A DNA stretch of 62,898 bases, taken from assembly GCA_964545415.1 (NCBI GenBank), contig CAZJFP010000005.1:1-62898 (forward strand), read 5' to 3'. Each line of letters opens with the position of its first letter. The first letter of the stretch is position 1. The notes beneath the pieces are model-generated. The model was not told where the DNA came from and made no database searches. It worked only from the letters and a program-made list of their open reading frames with translations. The DNA is from CAJBLF01 sp964545415 (GTDB lineage: Bacteria > Patescibacteriota > Gracilibacteria > Absconditabacterales > Absconditicoccaceae). The translations under genes were made by a program, and so were the position numbers. Below, piece after piece: positions 43,117-52,928 of the stretch.

Positions 43117-43182
43117 AACCCCAAGCTAAACAACTCAGGGATTTTTTATCATTTCATCGCCCCGCCGTTCTGAGGGGCTTTT
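43117..43182 (-). terminator. Two terminator-like hairpins after the second thymidylate synthase
   Basis: On the minus strand a GCCCC-N10-GGGGC hairpin (43158-43182) comes first, then CCCTGAG...CTTGGGG followed by T5 (43117-43150). Confidence 0.65.
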
Positions 43183-43200
43183 ATCATTTTGTCATTCAGT

Positions 43201-44055
43201 TTATACGGCGATCGCAAATTCGATCTTAGGATGGGAGTCGTATCATTGAAGTTCGAAATCAGTATATTTCCAGTCCCAGATTGAAGTGAAATTTGGTAGT
43301 TCCAAGGTCGGCAATTTCTTCGGTTCACGAGACAATTGCTCTTTCGCACCATCGATATGATTCTCATAGACATGGACATCACCCAATGATCACATCAGGA
43401 CACCAGGAATCATATTGGATTCTTTAGCCAAAAGCAAAAGCAACAAAGCATAGCTAGCAATATTATAGGGAAGTCCGAGCATAGTATCTACAGATCTTTG
43501 ATTTCGAGTCAGGTTCAACACTTTCTCTCCTTGATGATTCAAGGTAACGATAATTTGTCGAGAATAGTGACAAGGTGGTAAGGCCATCTGATTGAGTTCT
43601 GAAGGATTCCATGCGTTGACGATCATACGTCTATCAAATGGATTGGTCTTTAATTTCTCGACAACTTCTTTTAACTGATCGATACTTCACATCCAATCTC
43701 TCCATTGCACTCAATATATTCTTCACAGTTCATCCTCTTCCATCATTTTTTTCTTAGTTGCTTCATCATTGCCGTACGAAACTTTTCTAGGATCGCATCG
43801 TTCATCTCGAATATGGCAATTCCTTTCATGGAACTCTTTTTTTGTATGCAATCCTTTGATAAAACATTCCAATTCAGCAGCTATCGTTTTCATTCCCATT
43901 TTCTTGGTAGTGAGTAACGGAAATCCGTCAGCCATATCGTGTCTAATGGACCGACAAGCAATAGCATACGTAGAAATTCACGTCCTATTCTCCTTCTTAG
44001 GAGCCTTAAGAATCTCTTTAACAAGATGCTGATATTGGATATCGATGTGTTCCAT
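43201..44055 (-). CDS. Thymidylate synthase (second copy, phi3T/Bacillus ThyA-like subfamily), 284 aa
   Basis: The frame includes several UGA-Gly codons. Motifs: NRTGISTYAIACRSI, DGFPLLTTKKMGMKTIAAEL, an insert with ERNCHIRDERCDPRKVSYGN as in the longer Bacillus/phage phi3T type, IYGVQWRDWM, RRMIVNAWNPSELNQMALPP followed by the catalytic Cys (PPCHYSRQ), LNLTRNQRSVDTMLGLPYNI and VHVYENHIDGAKEQLSREP, ending HPKIEFAIAV. The substrate Asn in LPYNIASY is kept, so dUMP is the likely substrate. It is a different subfamily from the thyA at 41877. Why both are kept is unknown. Confidence 0.9.
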
Positions 44056-44237
44056 GAGCATAAAGAAAAAATAAAGTTCATTACCAGGAGGCTATCCAAA
44101 TACGGAGAAAATACAACAGCATTTCCGAAAAATCGATTCCTTCGACTTGAAAGCTCAAACTGATTTGCTATATTGACTATTCAACTACAATCATAAGAAA
44201 TCGTCAGCTTTTTTATCATCAGTAATCATAAGTCATA
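44056..44237. other. Divergent spacer between the second thymidylate synthase and ileS
   Basis: About 180 bp with no gene. A TTGACT occurs near 44173 but without a clear -10 at standard distance. No T-box-like structure was recognised upstream of ileS. Confidence 0.4.
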
Positions 44238-47200
44238 ATGAACCAGAAAGAATTGAATCAAAGCATCAACGCGTATCGGAAACAGCACAAGATTTTCGAA
44301 AAATCACTCGAACAGAGATCAGAAAAATTTCAATCTATCACCTATGACGGACCGCCTTTCGCTTCAGGAAGACCTCATTTCGGGCATGGATTGGTAGGAG
44401 CGATGAAAGATACTATCCTCAGATACAAGACGATGAAAGGATATAAGGTAAACAGGGACCGAGGACGGGATTGTCACGGCTTGCCGGTAGAAAAATTCGT
44501 AGAAGAATTGCTGGGCATCGACGGGAAAAGAGACATCGAAGAAAAAATCGGTGTAGAGAAGTTTATCGAGGAATGCAGAAAGTCCGTCAGCAACACCAGC
44601 GACGAACGAAGGACGTTCGGTGACCGGATCGGAAGACGAGCAGATATGGATCATGCCTACTACACCATGGATCTCGATTTTATGGAATCCGTCATCCGAG
44701 TAATCCAGAACATGTACACCCAGAATCTCCTCTACAAAGGATTCAATATCCAGCGGATGTGTCCGAGTTGTGCGACTTCACTCTCCAACGCAGAAGTGAA
44801 TGAAGGATACAAAGACAGACAGGATCCTGCGATCACGATCAAATTTCCATTGCTACGAGACAAGATAAACAATCAACGGAATTTCGATTTCAGCAAATAC
44901 GAAATGACCCCGGACGGATTCGTCCAGATTGTCGATTGTTTCATCAAGCGCGATGGGAAGATTTTCATGAACTACAGTGTCAAAGGGCAAAAATACGTCT
45001 GTCCAGGAGGAAAAGTAGACAAAGGAGATACGCTAGAAAAAACAGTAAAAAAAGAGATATCCGAAGAGCTCGGTGTCGAAGTAAAATCCATGAAATCATT
45101 GGGAAGCGTGAAGCAGATCTTGCGCGGTGGATTATTCAATCTCAATATGTTCGAAATAGAAATCGAAGGTGAACCGAAATTGATGGAGCCAGAAAAACTG
45201 CCACAGATGGTACGAGCGGAAATCATTCCATCAGACAACGCATTAGGATTTGCCGTCAAAATAGAAAACACGATCGTTGACGATGATATGGAGATCATGA
45301 GCCAATTCTATGACCTGTATCTGTATCAAAAAAAAGTGTTCGAACATACCGACCCTGCAGCAAAGATGAGCGTATTAGCATGGACCACCACTCCACGGAC
45401 CTTACCGAGCAATATGTTCTTGGCAGTAGGCAACCATATCCGTTATTGTACAGTGTATGATCCTGCAGCGAAGGAATATTTTGTCATGGCGGAAAACCTT
45501 CTCAAAAATTATTATAAAAATCCAGAAGAATATATCCTCATCAAGACGGTCCAAGGCGAAGCGATGGTTGGACTAAAATACGAACCGCTTTTCCAATACA
45601 TCAACACAAGCAAGATCGACAACAAATACAAAGAGCAATTTTTCAAGGTCATTCCAGGAGAATTTGTCAGCACCGAAGACGGTACCGGTATCGTACATAT
45701 CGCACCAGCATTCGGTATGGAAGATTTCAATGTCGTCGCACAATTCTTACCGAGAGAATTCGCCAAAGAACGGCTCTTTTTGCCAGTGAACGAATACGGA
45801 GAATTCACGGAAGAAGTAGCTGATCGGAAAGGAACAAGAGTCTATGACGCTAATAAAGATGTCATTCAGCATCTCAAAGAGCAGGGAAAATTAATCGGGC
45901 AGAGATCGTATGAACACTCCTACCCGCACTGCCGAAGATGTGATACACCATTGATCTCCAAAGCATTGACGAGCCGATTCATCAAAGAACCATCATTGAC
46001 AGACATCACGGTACCAAACGCGGAAAAAATAGGATTCGTACCAGAGGGAGTGAAAAAAAGATTCATCGATGTATTGAAGACCGCGCCTGATCGGAACCTC
46101 GCAAGAAATAGATACCGATGATCGCCTATCCCAGTTTGGGAAAATGTAAAAAAACCGGAAGATATCATCGTAGCAGGAACGCTCGAAGAGATCTATCAGG
46201 GAACAAGAACAGGTTCGCAGAACATCACAAAAAACGTCATCATCAGACACGGAAAGACCGTTTACAATGAAACATTCACACATGATAGCTATAGCAGGAC
46301 AGATCTGAACAAAGAAGGACAGAAGCATGCAAAGAAGGTAAGCAAGTATCTAAGCTCACTCAAAAAAGATGATCGGGTGATTATATTGACTCCTCTCGCA
46401 AGAACCTTACAGACGGTACTGCCGTTTTTGGAAAAGAAATTTCCTGACAGTATCAATGATATCCAAAAAAAATATCAAGAAATCCAAAAAATCTATCAGG
46501 ACCTTCGAGATCAGAAAAAAATCCAAACATATCTCCAAGATGCTTCGACTCAGAAACTTTTTGAGATCAACGAAAAACTCTATGTAGATTTCAGAACTGT
46601 GGATCTTATCATCCCAGAACTGCAAGATAAACCATTTATTGCAGGATTGACAACAAGCAAACCAACCAACGAAAAACTCATGGCAGAAAGTGAATCCATG
46701 GACGATGTCATGGCAAGATGCAAAGACTACACGATAGACGTGAATGAAAAATTCAAAACAAAGACGATCATCACCGTGACCCACAAAGATTCCGTAATCC
46801 TGATCCAGAAAACATTCAAGAATTTTGACTATCTGACTAAGAAACACGACTACACTCCGCTCAATGGGAATATTGTCGTTCGCTATCGAGACAATGACAG
46901 AAAAGCGGAAATGGATCTCCATAAACCATACATCGACAGCTACCGATTCAAAAAAGGCAATAAAGAATACCGCAGAGTCCCTGAAGTTATGGACTGCCGA
47001 TTCGAATCGGGTTCCATGCCATTCGGACAATGCGGATATACTTGAGAAAATAATTCTGAATTATGAACTCCGCATTCTAAATTAATCTATCCTGCAGATT
47101 TTATCATAGAAGGATTGGATCAGACCAGAGGACGGTTCAGAGGTATGCACGTTTGCGGCAATGCAGTCATGAAAAAAAATTCATTCAATCACGTCGTCAT

Positions 47201-48368
47201 CAATGGACTCGTACTCGCAGAAGACGGCAAAAAAATGTCCAAAAAACTGAAAAATTATCCCGATCCGGAATATCTTTTCTCTAAATACGGAACCGATGCA
47301 TATAGATTATATCTCCTCTCCTCTCCAAGCGTAAGAGCAGAACCGGTGAGATTCAATGAGAAGGGCATCGATCAGATCTACAAGGATTTCACTGCTTCGA
47401 TACTAAACGCTTATAAATTTTTCGAAACCTACGCAAACGTAGATAAACGAACAACAGAGAATACGACGCTCTACTTCATGAGACACGCAAAGGCGGAATG
47501 ATTGGACAAAGAAAGACCACTCACCCAAGAAGGGATAGACGCAATGAAAGACAAAAAATTCATAGAGCAAGTACTCAGAATGAATCCTGACGTCATCTAT
47601 ACAAGTCCAGCGACAAGAACTATACAGACAGCCGAAGAAGTAGCGAAAATCATGAAAGAATATAGGAACAAGAAAGTGAAGATCAAACAAGAGGAAAAAT
47701 TACGATCAGGAGAGACTATGGACACGATAGGAATCCACAAAAAGCTCGCAAAAAAAGGGCAAACTATTCTGATGATTTCTCATGATGTAAACTTCGACGA
47801 GCTTCGAAAGCATCTCTACGGAACTACAGCATCATTGCAGAAACTTGAAGCGATCAAACTTCCAAATTTACAGCTAAACAATGAATTAGACAAACGGATA
47901 CTCGCCGAATTGCATAGTCTTGGATTACAAATCGAGCAAGAAATGGATAAATACTTCCTAGACACATGAGCAAAATTGGTTTTATGATTCATAGAAAAAT
48001 TGAACAACCGGTTTATCAGAAGATCAAGAAGAAGATTCCGAGCATCAGGAATGGATCAAGATAAGCGTTCAGGATTCAACACTTTATTTGAAGTATTACA
48101 AAATTACCTAAAAATATGCGCACCATTTGCACCGTTTATAAGTGAACACATCTATCTCGAGCTTCAAAAATTCACCAAAGAAGGGAAAAAGGAATGAGAT
48201 TCCATTCACTTACATCATCTGCCACTCTATGCAAAACAATATATCGACAAACAATTGCTTGAAGAGATAGAAGTCGTCAGAAAAATAATCTCTCTCGGTC
48301 TTTTTATCAGATCAAAAAACAAGATAGCAGTAAAACAACCACTCGCAAAGATGGAAATAAGACTATAA
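44238..48368 (+). CDS. ileS: Isoleucyl-tRNA synthetase with inserted Nudix and two histidine-phosphatase domains, 1,376 aa
   Basis: It charges tRNA(Ile). One frame runs from MNQKELNQSINAYRKQHKIF to a TAA, with UGA as Gly. Core IleRS parts: HFGH (residues 47-50), MCPSCATSLSN, LAWTTTPRTLPSN (380) starting the editing domain, GTGIVHIAPAFG, RNLARNRYRGSPIPVWE, FIIEGLDQTRGRFRG, KMSKK in place of KMSKS (999-1003) and NRFIRRSRRRF. Inserted are (1) a Nudix domain, ~228-350, box GKVDKGDTLEKTVKKEISEE; (2) a PGM-type histidine phosphatase, ~664-890, with IIRHGKT (His 671) and VTHKD (His 849); (3) a SixA-like histidine phosphatase, ~1074-1213, with FMRHAKAE (His 1083) and ISHD (His 1182). A microsatellite adds NNSELGTPHSK near residue 938. 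The protein stops right after KQPLAKMEI, lacking the usual C-terminal extension. Synthetase identity is certain; the insert roles are unknown. Confidence 0.95.
47046..47088 (+). repeat. ATTCTGAATT-type microsatellite inside ileS
   Basis: AATAATTCTGAATTATGAAC then TCCGCATTCTAAATTAAT, in frame between GSMPFGQCGYT and YPADFIIEG. It belongs to the same repeat family as in ackA. Confidence 0.8.
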
Positions 48369-48374
48369 AAACAT

Positions 48375-48402
48375 TTGCAAACCTATAGAGTTTGTATATA
48401 AC
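48375..48402 (+). promoter_or_regulatory. Promoter of the 48438 gene
   Basis: TTGCAA, 16-bp spacer, TATAAC, 35 bp before the ATG. Confidence 0.65.
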
Positions 48403-48437
48403 AAGAGCAACCTTTTATACCCTTACCTATACGCGTA

Positions 48438-48755
48438 ATGCCAACCAAAAAACCTGTAAAAAAGGCTCCAGCAAAAAAACTAACTATGGAAGCCAAAGCA
48501 AAAACATTCGCAAAAAACGTAGAAAAAGAAGCCAAAGTGTTTACTCAAGAAAGTAAAGTTATCGGAAGCAAGATCGGAACTCGACGAGAGACATCTACCA
48601 CAGAAGAAAAGATCTTTATGGTACTTGGTATCATAGCACTTATTCGAGGATTATCTATCTTATTCAAGAACGGACGACGATTATTCATCAGTATGTTGCT
48701 TATCATCCTTGGAATACTTTTGGTTACAGGATTCTTCAGCAAGAAAAAGAAGTAA
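48438..48755 (+). CDS. Small membrane protein with basic Lys/Ala/Pro N-terminus, 105 aa
   Basis: The N-terminus (MPTKKPVKKAPAKKLTMEAK) is histone H1-like. A charged helix follows (residues ~20-55), then two membrane segments (EKIFMVLGIIALIRGLSILF and LFISMLLIILGILLVTGFF) and a KKKK tail. The basic head resembles the tail of the DUF5684-like protein at 24890. It may tether nucleic acid or acidic partners to the membrane; this is inference. It has its own promoter and terminator. Confidence 0.75.
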   Translation: MPTKKPVKKAPAKKLTMEAKAKTFAKNVEKEAKVFTQESKVIGSKIGTRRETSTTEEKIFMVLGIIALIRGLSILFKNGRRLFISMLLIILGILLVTGFFSKKKK

Positions 48756-48779
48756 AAATTTCATTATTCTCATATAAAG

Positions 48780-48806
48780 ACTCTCTGCTGCAGCGGAGAG
48801 TTTTTT
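48780..48806 (+). terminator. Rho-independent terminator
   Basis: ACTCTCTGC-TGCA-GCGGAGAGT (one mismatch/G-U) followed by T6. Confidence 0.9.
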
Positions 48807-48864
48807 AATTGAGACACAATAAAAGATCGAATAATATAATGAGATTCTTTTATGATGTCGAAAT

Positions 48865-48883
48865 TATCCCGCAAAGCGGGATA
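48865..48883. other. Hairpin in the proS leader
   Basis: TATCCCGC-AAA-GCGGGATA perfect 8-bp stem, about 75 bp upstream of proS. There is no U-tract, so it is a structured leader element or repeat rather than a terminator. Confidence 0.55.
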
Positions 48884-48959
48884 TAAATCAATACACTTGA
48901 TAATCCAGCCCTTTTCAATAAAAAATTATCATAAAATTTATCATATATACACGAAAACA

Positions 48960-50459
48960 ATGGCAAAATTAACACCAAGATCACAGGATTACAGCGAATG
49001 GTACAATCAGCTCGCAGGAGAACTGGCAGAAAATTCTGCAGTCAGAGGATGTATGGTTATCAAACCGTATGGATATGCTCTACGAGAAAATATCAGAGAC
49101 GTATTGGACAGAATGTTCAAAAACACCTGACATACGAACGCATATTTCCCGCTCTTCATACCGAAATCCTTTTTGAACAAGGAAACATCTCATGTAGAGC
49201 ATTTTGCCAAAGAAGCTGCTATAGTGACGCATTATAGACTGATGAACGATCCGAATGGAAAAGGGATCGTCGTAGATCCTGAAGCAAAACTCGAAGAGGA
49301 ATTGATCGTCAGACCGACATCAGAAACAATTATCCGGAATAGCTACAAAGATCGAATTCATTCCTATCGCGATCTACCGCTCTTAATCAATCAACGGGCA
49401 AACGTCGTCAGACGAGAAATGAGAACAAGACTGTTTTTGAGAAGTGCAGAATTCTTACGACAAGAAGGACATACCGCTCATGCAAGCGCAGAAGAAGCGG
49501 ACGAAGAAGCAAGGAAAATGCTCGATGTCTACAATGATTTTGCAACGAATTTCATGGCAATCTCACCGATCGTATGACCTAAGCCAGAACACGATAAATT
49601 CGCTTGAGCAGTGACTACCTATGCTGTAGAACCTATGATGCAAGACGGAAAAGCGCTGCAAGCAGGAACGAGCCACAATCTCGGACAGAATTTCGCCAAA
49701 GCGTTCGACGTCAAATTCACCAATGAAAAGAACGAACTCGAATATGTCTACGCCACTTCACGAGGAGTTTCTACAAGATTGATAGGAGGGCTTATCATGG
49801 CGCATTCCGATGATAATGGGCTGATATTACCTCCAGCATTAGCACCTTTGCATGTAGTCATCGTGCCTATCTACAAAACAGAAGAAGAATTACAACAGAT
49901 CAAAACATACATCCAGCCACTCATCGACAGATTAGAGACCACCAGACTCCAATTCCCTTCCAAATATTTCAAGGAAAGCATTCCATTAAAACGAAAAATC
50001 GACGAAGATAGTAACAAATCCCCAGGACGGAAGTTCAACGAATATGAGCTCAAAGGCGTCCCTATCAGGATCACCGTCGGAGCAAGAGATATAGCCAATG
50101 GAGTCGTAGAAGTCTTCAAGAGAGAATCCGGAGAAAAAGTATCAGTCAATATTTGAGATGTGGAACTCCATATCGACCAATATCTCTACAAAGCGCAAAA
50201 TAATCTCTTCAAAAAAAATCAGGCATTCAGGGAAGAACATACCTACACCGTCGATACCTACGAAGAATTCAAGGAAAAAATCCAACAAGGATTCGTCTTT
50301 GCACACCGAGACGGTACCGTAGAAACCGCAGACAAGATCAAGGAAGAGACTGCAGCAACGGTAAGATGTCTGCCGTTCGACCTCAAAGACGAGGAAGGGA
50401 CTTGCGTATATTCAGGTAAGCCAAGCAAGAGAAGAGTATTGTTTGCAAGAAGCTACTAA
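48960..50459 (+). CDS. proS: Prolyl-tRNA synthetase (archaeal/eukaryotic-like type), 499 aa
   Basis: It charges tRNA(Pro). Class II motifs: KPYGYALRENIRDVLDRM (motif 1 region), EEELIVRPTSETII, the motif 2 loop RLFLRSAEFLRQEGHTAHAS, and motif 3 in VYATSRGVSTRLIGGLIMAH. The anticodon-binding domain (LAPLHVVIVPIY onward) and the C-terminal zinc-like domain (TCVYSGKPSKRRVLFARSY) follow. The missing bacterial editing insert and the C-terminal extension mark the short ProRS type. Start 48960 (MAKLTPRSQDYSEWYN) is preferred over an in-frame ATG 108 bp earlier. Confidence 0.96.
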
Positions 50460-50482
50460 TTTATTTTTTTTGAAATATCATT

Positions 50483-50680
50483 ATGGGAAAAGAAACATTT
50501 AATCTTGAACAACAAGCAAAGGAAATAAAAACATTCAAAATCGATAAACTTCCAGCAGGTGAATTAGCTGAAGTATTGAAAAGCATCGAACAAACAGAAA
50601 TCGCAAAAAAAAGAGTAAGCGAGCTTGGCAAACGTTCAAAAAATCCTTCAGAAGAGACACTAAACGTCAATTGCATCTAA
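50483..50680 (+). CDS. Hypothetical protein, 65 aa
   Basis: MGKETFNLEQQAKEIKTFKI to TLNVNCI: charged, helical, no signal peptide. It starts 23 bp after proS and is probably co-transcribed with proS and the next small gene. Family not recognised. Confidence 0.6.
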   Translation: MGKETFNLEQQAKEIKTFKIDKLPAGELAEVLKSIEQTEIAKKRVSELGKRSKNPSEETLNVNCI

Positions 50681-50709
50681 GGAAAGTTTTATATCAACAG
50701 CAAAAAAAA

Positions 50710-51105
50710 ATGGCTTTAGAAACAAGAGAAAATACTCCAGAAAAGAAGATTTCACAGTTCAAAAGAATTATTACAATAAAATCCAATAGAATCAAAAAAC
50801 TATTGGAAGAGGAAAATACAGAAACTCCTTTGGAACTAACAGGAACAGCACAAGAGATCTTTGAAAAGACAAGAAAAGAGATTTTGGATACTATCTGAGA
50901 AATAGAAAATTTATGAGGGGATATATCAAAAGTCAAAGTACGAAAACGATCAAAAGTAGGCCCATTCATGAAAAAACAAAGAAAAGCATCTTTAAAAGAT
51001 CCACGTATTAAAGAAAGACTAGAGTATTTAGACAAACTTCATCAGGAAAGTGAAGATCGTAAAAGAATAAAGCCTTGAGCATTAAATGCTGAAGTCATAA
51101 GATAA
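50710..51105 (+). CDS. Hypothetical basic protein, 131 aa
   Basis: It is Lys/Arg/Glu-rich and helical: MALETRENTPEKKISQFKRI, LEYLDKLHQESEDRKRIKPG. A longer start at 50671 would overlap the previous stop by 10 bp. UGA-Gly codons appear in the second half, which is invisible under the standard code. Family not recognised; basic charge suggests nucleic-acid or ribosome contact, without proof. Confidence 0.6.
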
Positions 51106-51140
51106 GCATTTCAGAAAAAAATACTTAATATAATAGTATC

Positions 51141-51731
51141 ATGGTTTACAAAAAATTAGAACGTTTCATAGAAAAAAAACTTCATGACAAACAACTTGTC
51201 TATTTTTCTCTGTTTGCCATCATAGCGATACCACTTTCCACCTATATATTAGCGACAAACGGATCACCGTTCCAATACACGCTGAGTATGATAGGAAACA
51301 AACTATGACACAGAATGCAATTCATCATACGGTGAATCATCATAGGGACAATGTTGAGTTTTTATATTTTGAGACTATATCTGCTCGGATCGTTCAAAAA
51401 CAAGAAAGCGCGCAGACTCCTCTCTCGATGAATCACATCACTGATTTTGACGGTAATGATACCGGCAACGAACAATTTCCCCATAGGAAAACAGCTTCAC
51501 CTCATAACGGCTATCGTATTCGCCATCTGTTTGATGACATCGTTATATTTATTTACAACAACGCTCCAAGACCATAACCAAAAAGCATACAGACGATCGA
51601 TAGGACTACTCTATACTATCATCTGATGATCGCTTATCATGCTATTTGTCTTTGGGAATACGGGAATGTTCGAACTATTCTTTTTTACTATGTTGACGAT
51701 ATTCCTTATTTTCATAAGACAAAAAATATAA
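51141..51731 (+). CDS. Polytopic membrane protein, 196 aa
   Basis: About six membrane segments with DUF998-like spacing: FSLFAIIAIPLSTYILAT, RGIIIGTMLSFYILRLYLL, ITSLILTVMIPATNNFPIG, LHLITAIVFAICLMTSLYLF, IGLLYTIIGGSLIMLFVFG and FFTMLTIFLIFI. Five UGA-Gly codons are present. It is followed by the histidine phosphatase gene 28 bp later. Function unknown. Confidence 0.72.
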
Positions 51732-51759
51732 CGACATACATTTATATTCAGCATCAGCA

Positions 51760-52377
51760 ATGACAAATATCTATATCGTCAGACACGGCCAAGATCAAGA
51801 TAATGCCAACGGTATCCTCAACGGACATCGTAACATGCCATTGACGGGAAAAGGAATCGAACAGGCAAAACAATTAGCGAAAGAAATAAGGAACGCACAT
51901 ATCGTTTTGGACAAAGCATATAGTTCTCCCTTACAAAGAGCATATGTCACGGGGAAAAAAATCACAGATATGGTATGAATGGACGCACCAGAAAAGCTGG
52001 ATATCCTGATCGAACGTGATTTTGGTAGCATGACAGGAAAACCGATCAAAGACATAGAACTCCTCTGCTCGCCTAACATCATCAAATCCGGAACTATCAC
52101 CTATTTCCTCGATCCAGAAGGAGCGGAGACCTTTCCAGAACTCTTGGAAAGGGCGAACCAAGCATTAGCATATATCCAAGATAAGCACAAAAACGAAAAT
52201 ATTCTGATCACGACCCACGGAGATTTCGGCAAAATGCTCTATACTGCCTATTACGGACTAGATCGGAAAGAGGTTTTGATGAAATTCCATTTCGGTAATT
52301 CAGAACTCTTATTGTTATCACCAGATATCGGACCTGATCAAGCGCATATGTTTCTTACAGAGCAATACAATCATTAA
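51760..52377 (+). CDS. Histidine phosphatase (phosphoglycerate-mutase superfamily), 205 aa
   Basis: It is a free-standing branch-1 enzyme with IYIVRHGQDQDNANGILNGH (catalytic His in RHG), AYSSPLQRAYVTGKKI, the general acid region ERDFGSMTGKP and the second His in ILITTHGDFGKML. Such enzymes hydrolyse or transfer phosphate on sugars, nucleotides or phosphoproteins; substrate is unclear (GpmB/CobC-like). Its core is similar to the two phosphatase inserts of the nearby IleRS, so it could be related to their origin. Confidence 0.9.
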
Positions 52378-52399
52378 TTTTATTTATTATTCTGCCATC

Positions 52400-52876
52400 A
52401 TGAAAAAAATAATAGGCATGAGTATAGCATTCTTTATGATATTTGCAGGTTGCTCAAAACAGGAATCAACAGACGAAGCGATAATCGCGAAAAATACATT
52501 GACGAATTTTTTCGATAATCTAGATAAACAAAAATTTGCTAAAGCGCTAGAATACTTTACTACAGATGAAGGTATACGAGAAAGCTTAAATATCTACAAC
52601 CCTGACGGAGAAACAGCAAAAGAAGACATCATAGAAAATTATTGCCAAGCCACAATGACTTGTCTCAAAGCCAAGATAATGGAAATACAAAAAGTGAATG
52701 ACAGCGAATATGTATTCAAAGTCCAGTTTATAAAAAGCGACGGAAGTCTCTTTATCCTCTGACCATGCTGCGGTGCTAGCGAGGAAGAAATGCCGCCGAC
52801 AGATACCTTCAACTATACAGTAAAAAACATAGATAACACTTTCAAAGTAACAACACCACCTCTCTATGTGCCATAA
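52400..52876 (+). CDS. Lipoprotein, 158 aa
   Basis: The signal MKKIIGMSIAFFMIFAGC has a lipobox FAGC. The mature part resembles DUF4878-like NTF2-fold lipoproteins: KNTLTNFFDNLDKQKFAKAL followed by beta strands (SEYVFKVQFIKSDGSLFIL). PCCGASEEEMPP holds two adjacent Cys after a UGA Gly. It starts 22 bp after the histidine phosphatase gene and is probably co-transcribed with it. Confidence 0.8.
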
Positions 52877-52889
52877 CATAAAAATCCCA

Positions 52890-52928
52890 AAGCCTGTCCC
52901 GTAATTTTTCTACGGGAGGGCTTTTTTC
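52890..52928. terminator. Bidirectional-looking terminator between convergent genes
   Basis: AAGCC-TG-TCCCGTA...TACGGGA-GG-GCTT then T6. It ends at the stop of the typA gene. Confidence 0.88.

Noticed and set aside
46407..47030. 207-aa ORF on the minus strand
   Set aside because: It is antisense to the first histidine-phosphatase insert of ileS and shows no domain or codon signal; a shadow.
44238..48368. Interpretation of ileS as a row of separate or broken genes
   Set aside because: All pieces are in the same frame, only UGA interrupts them, and IleRS motifs continue in order across the interruptions.
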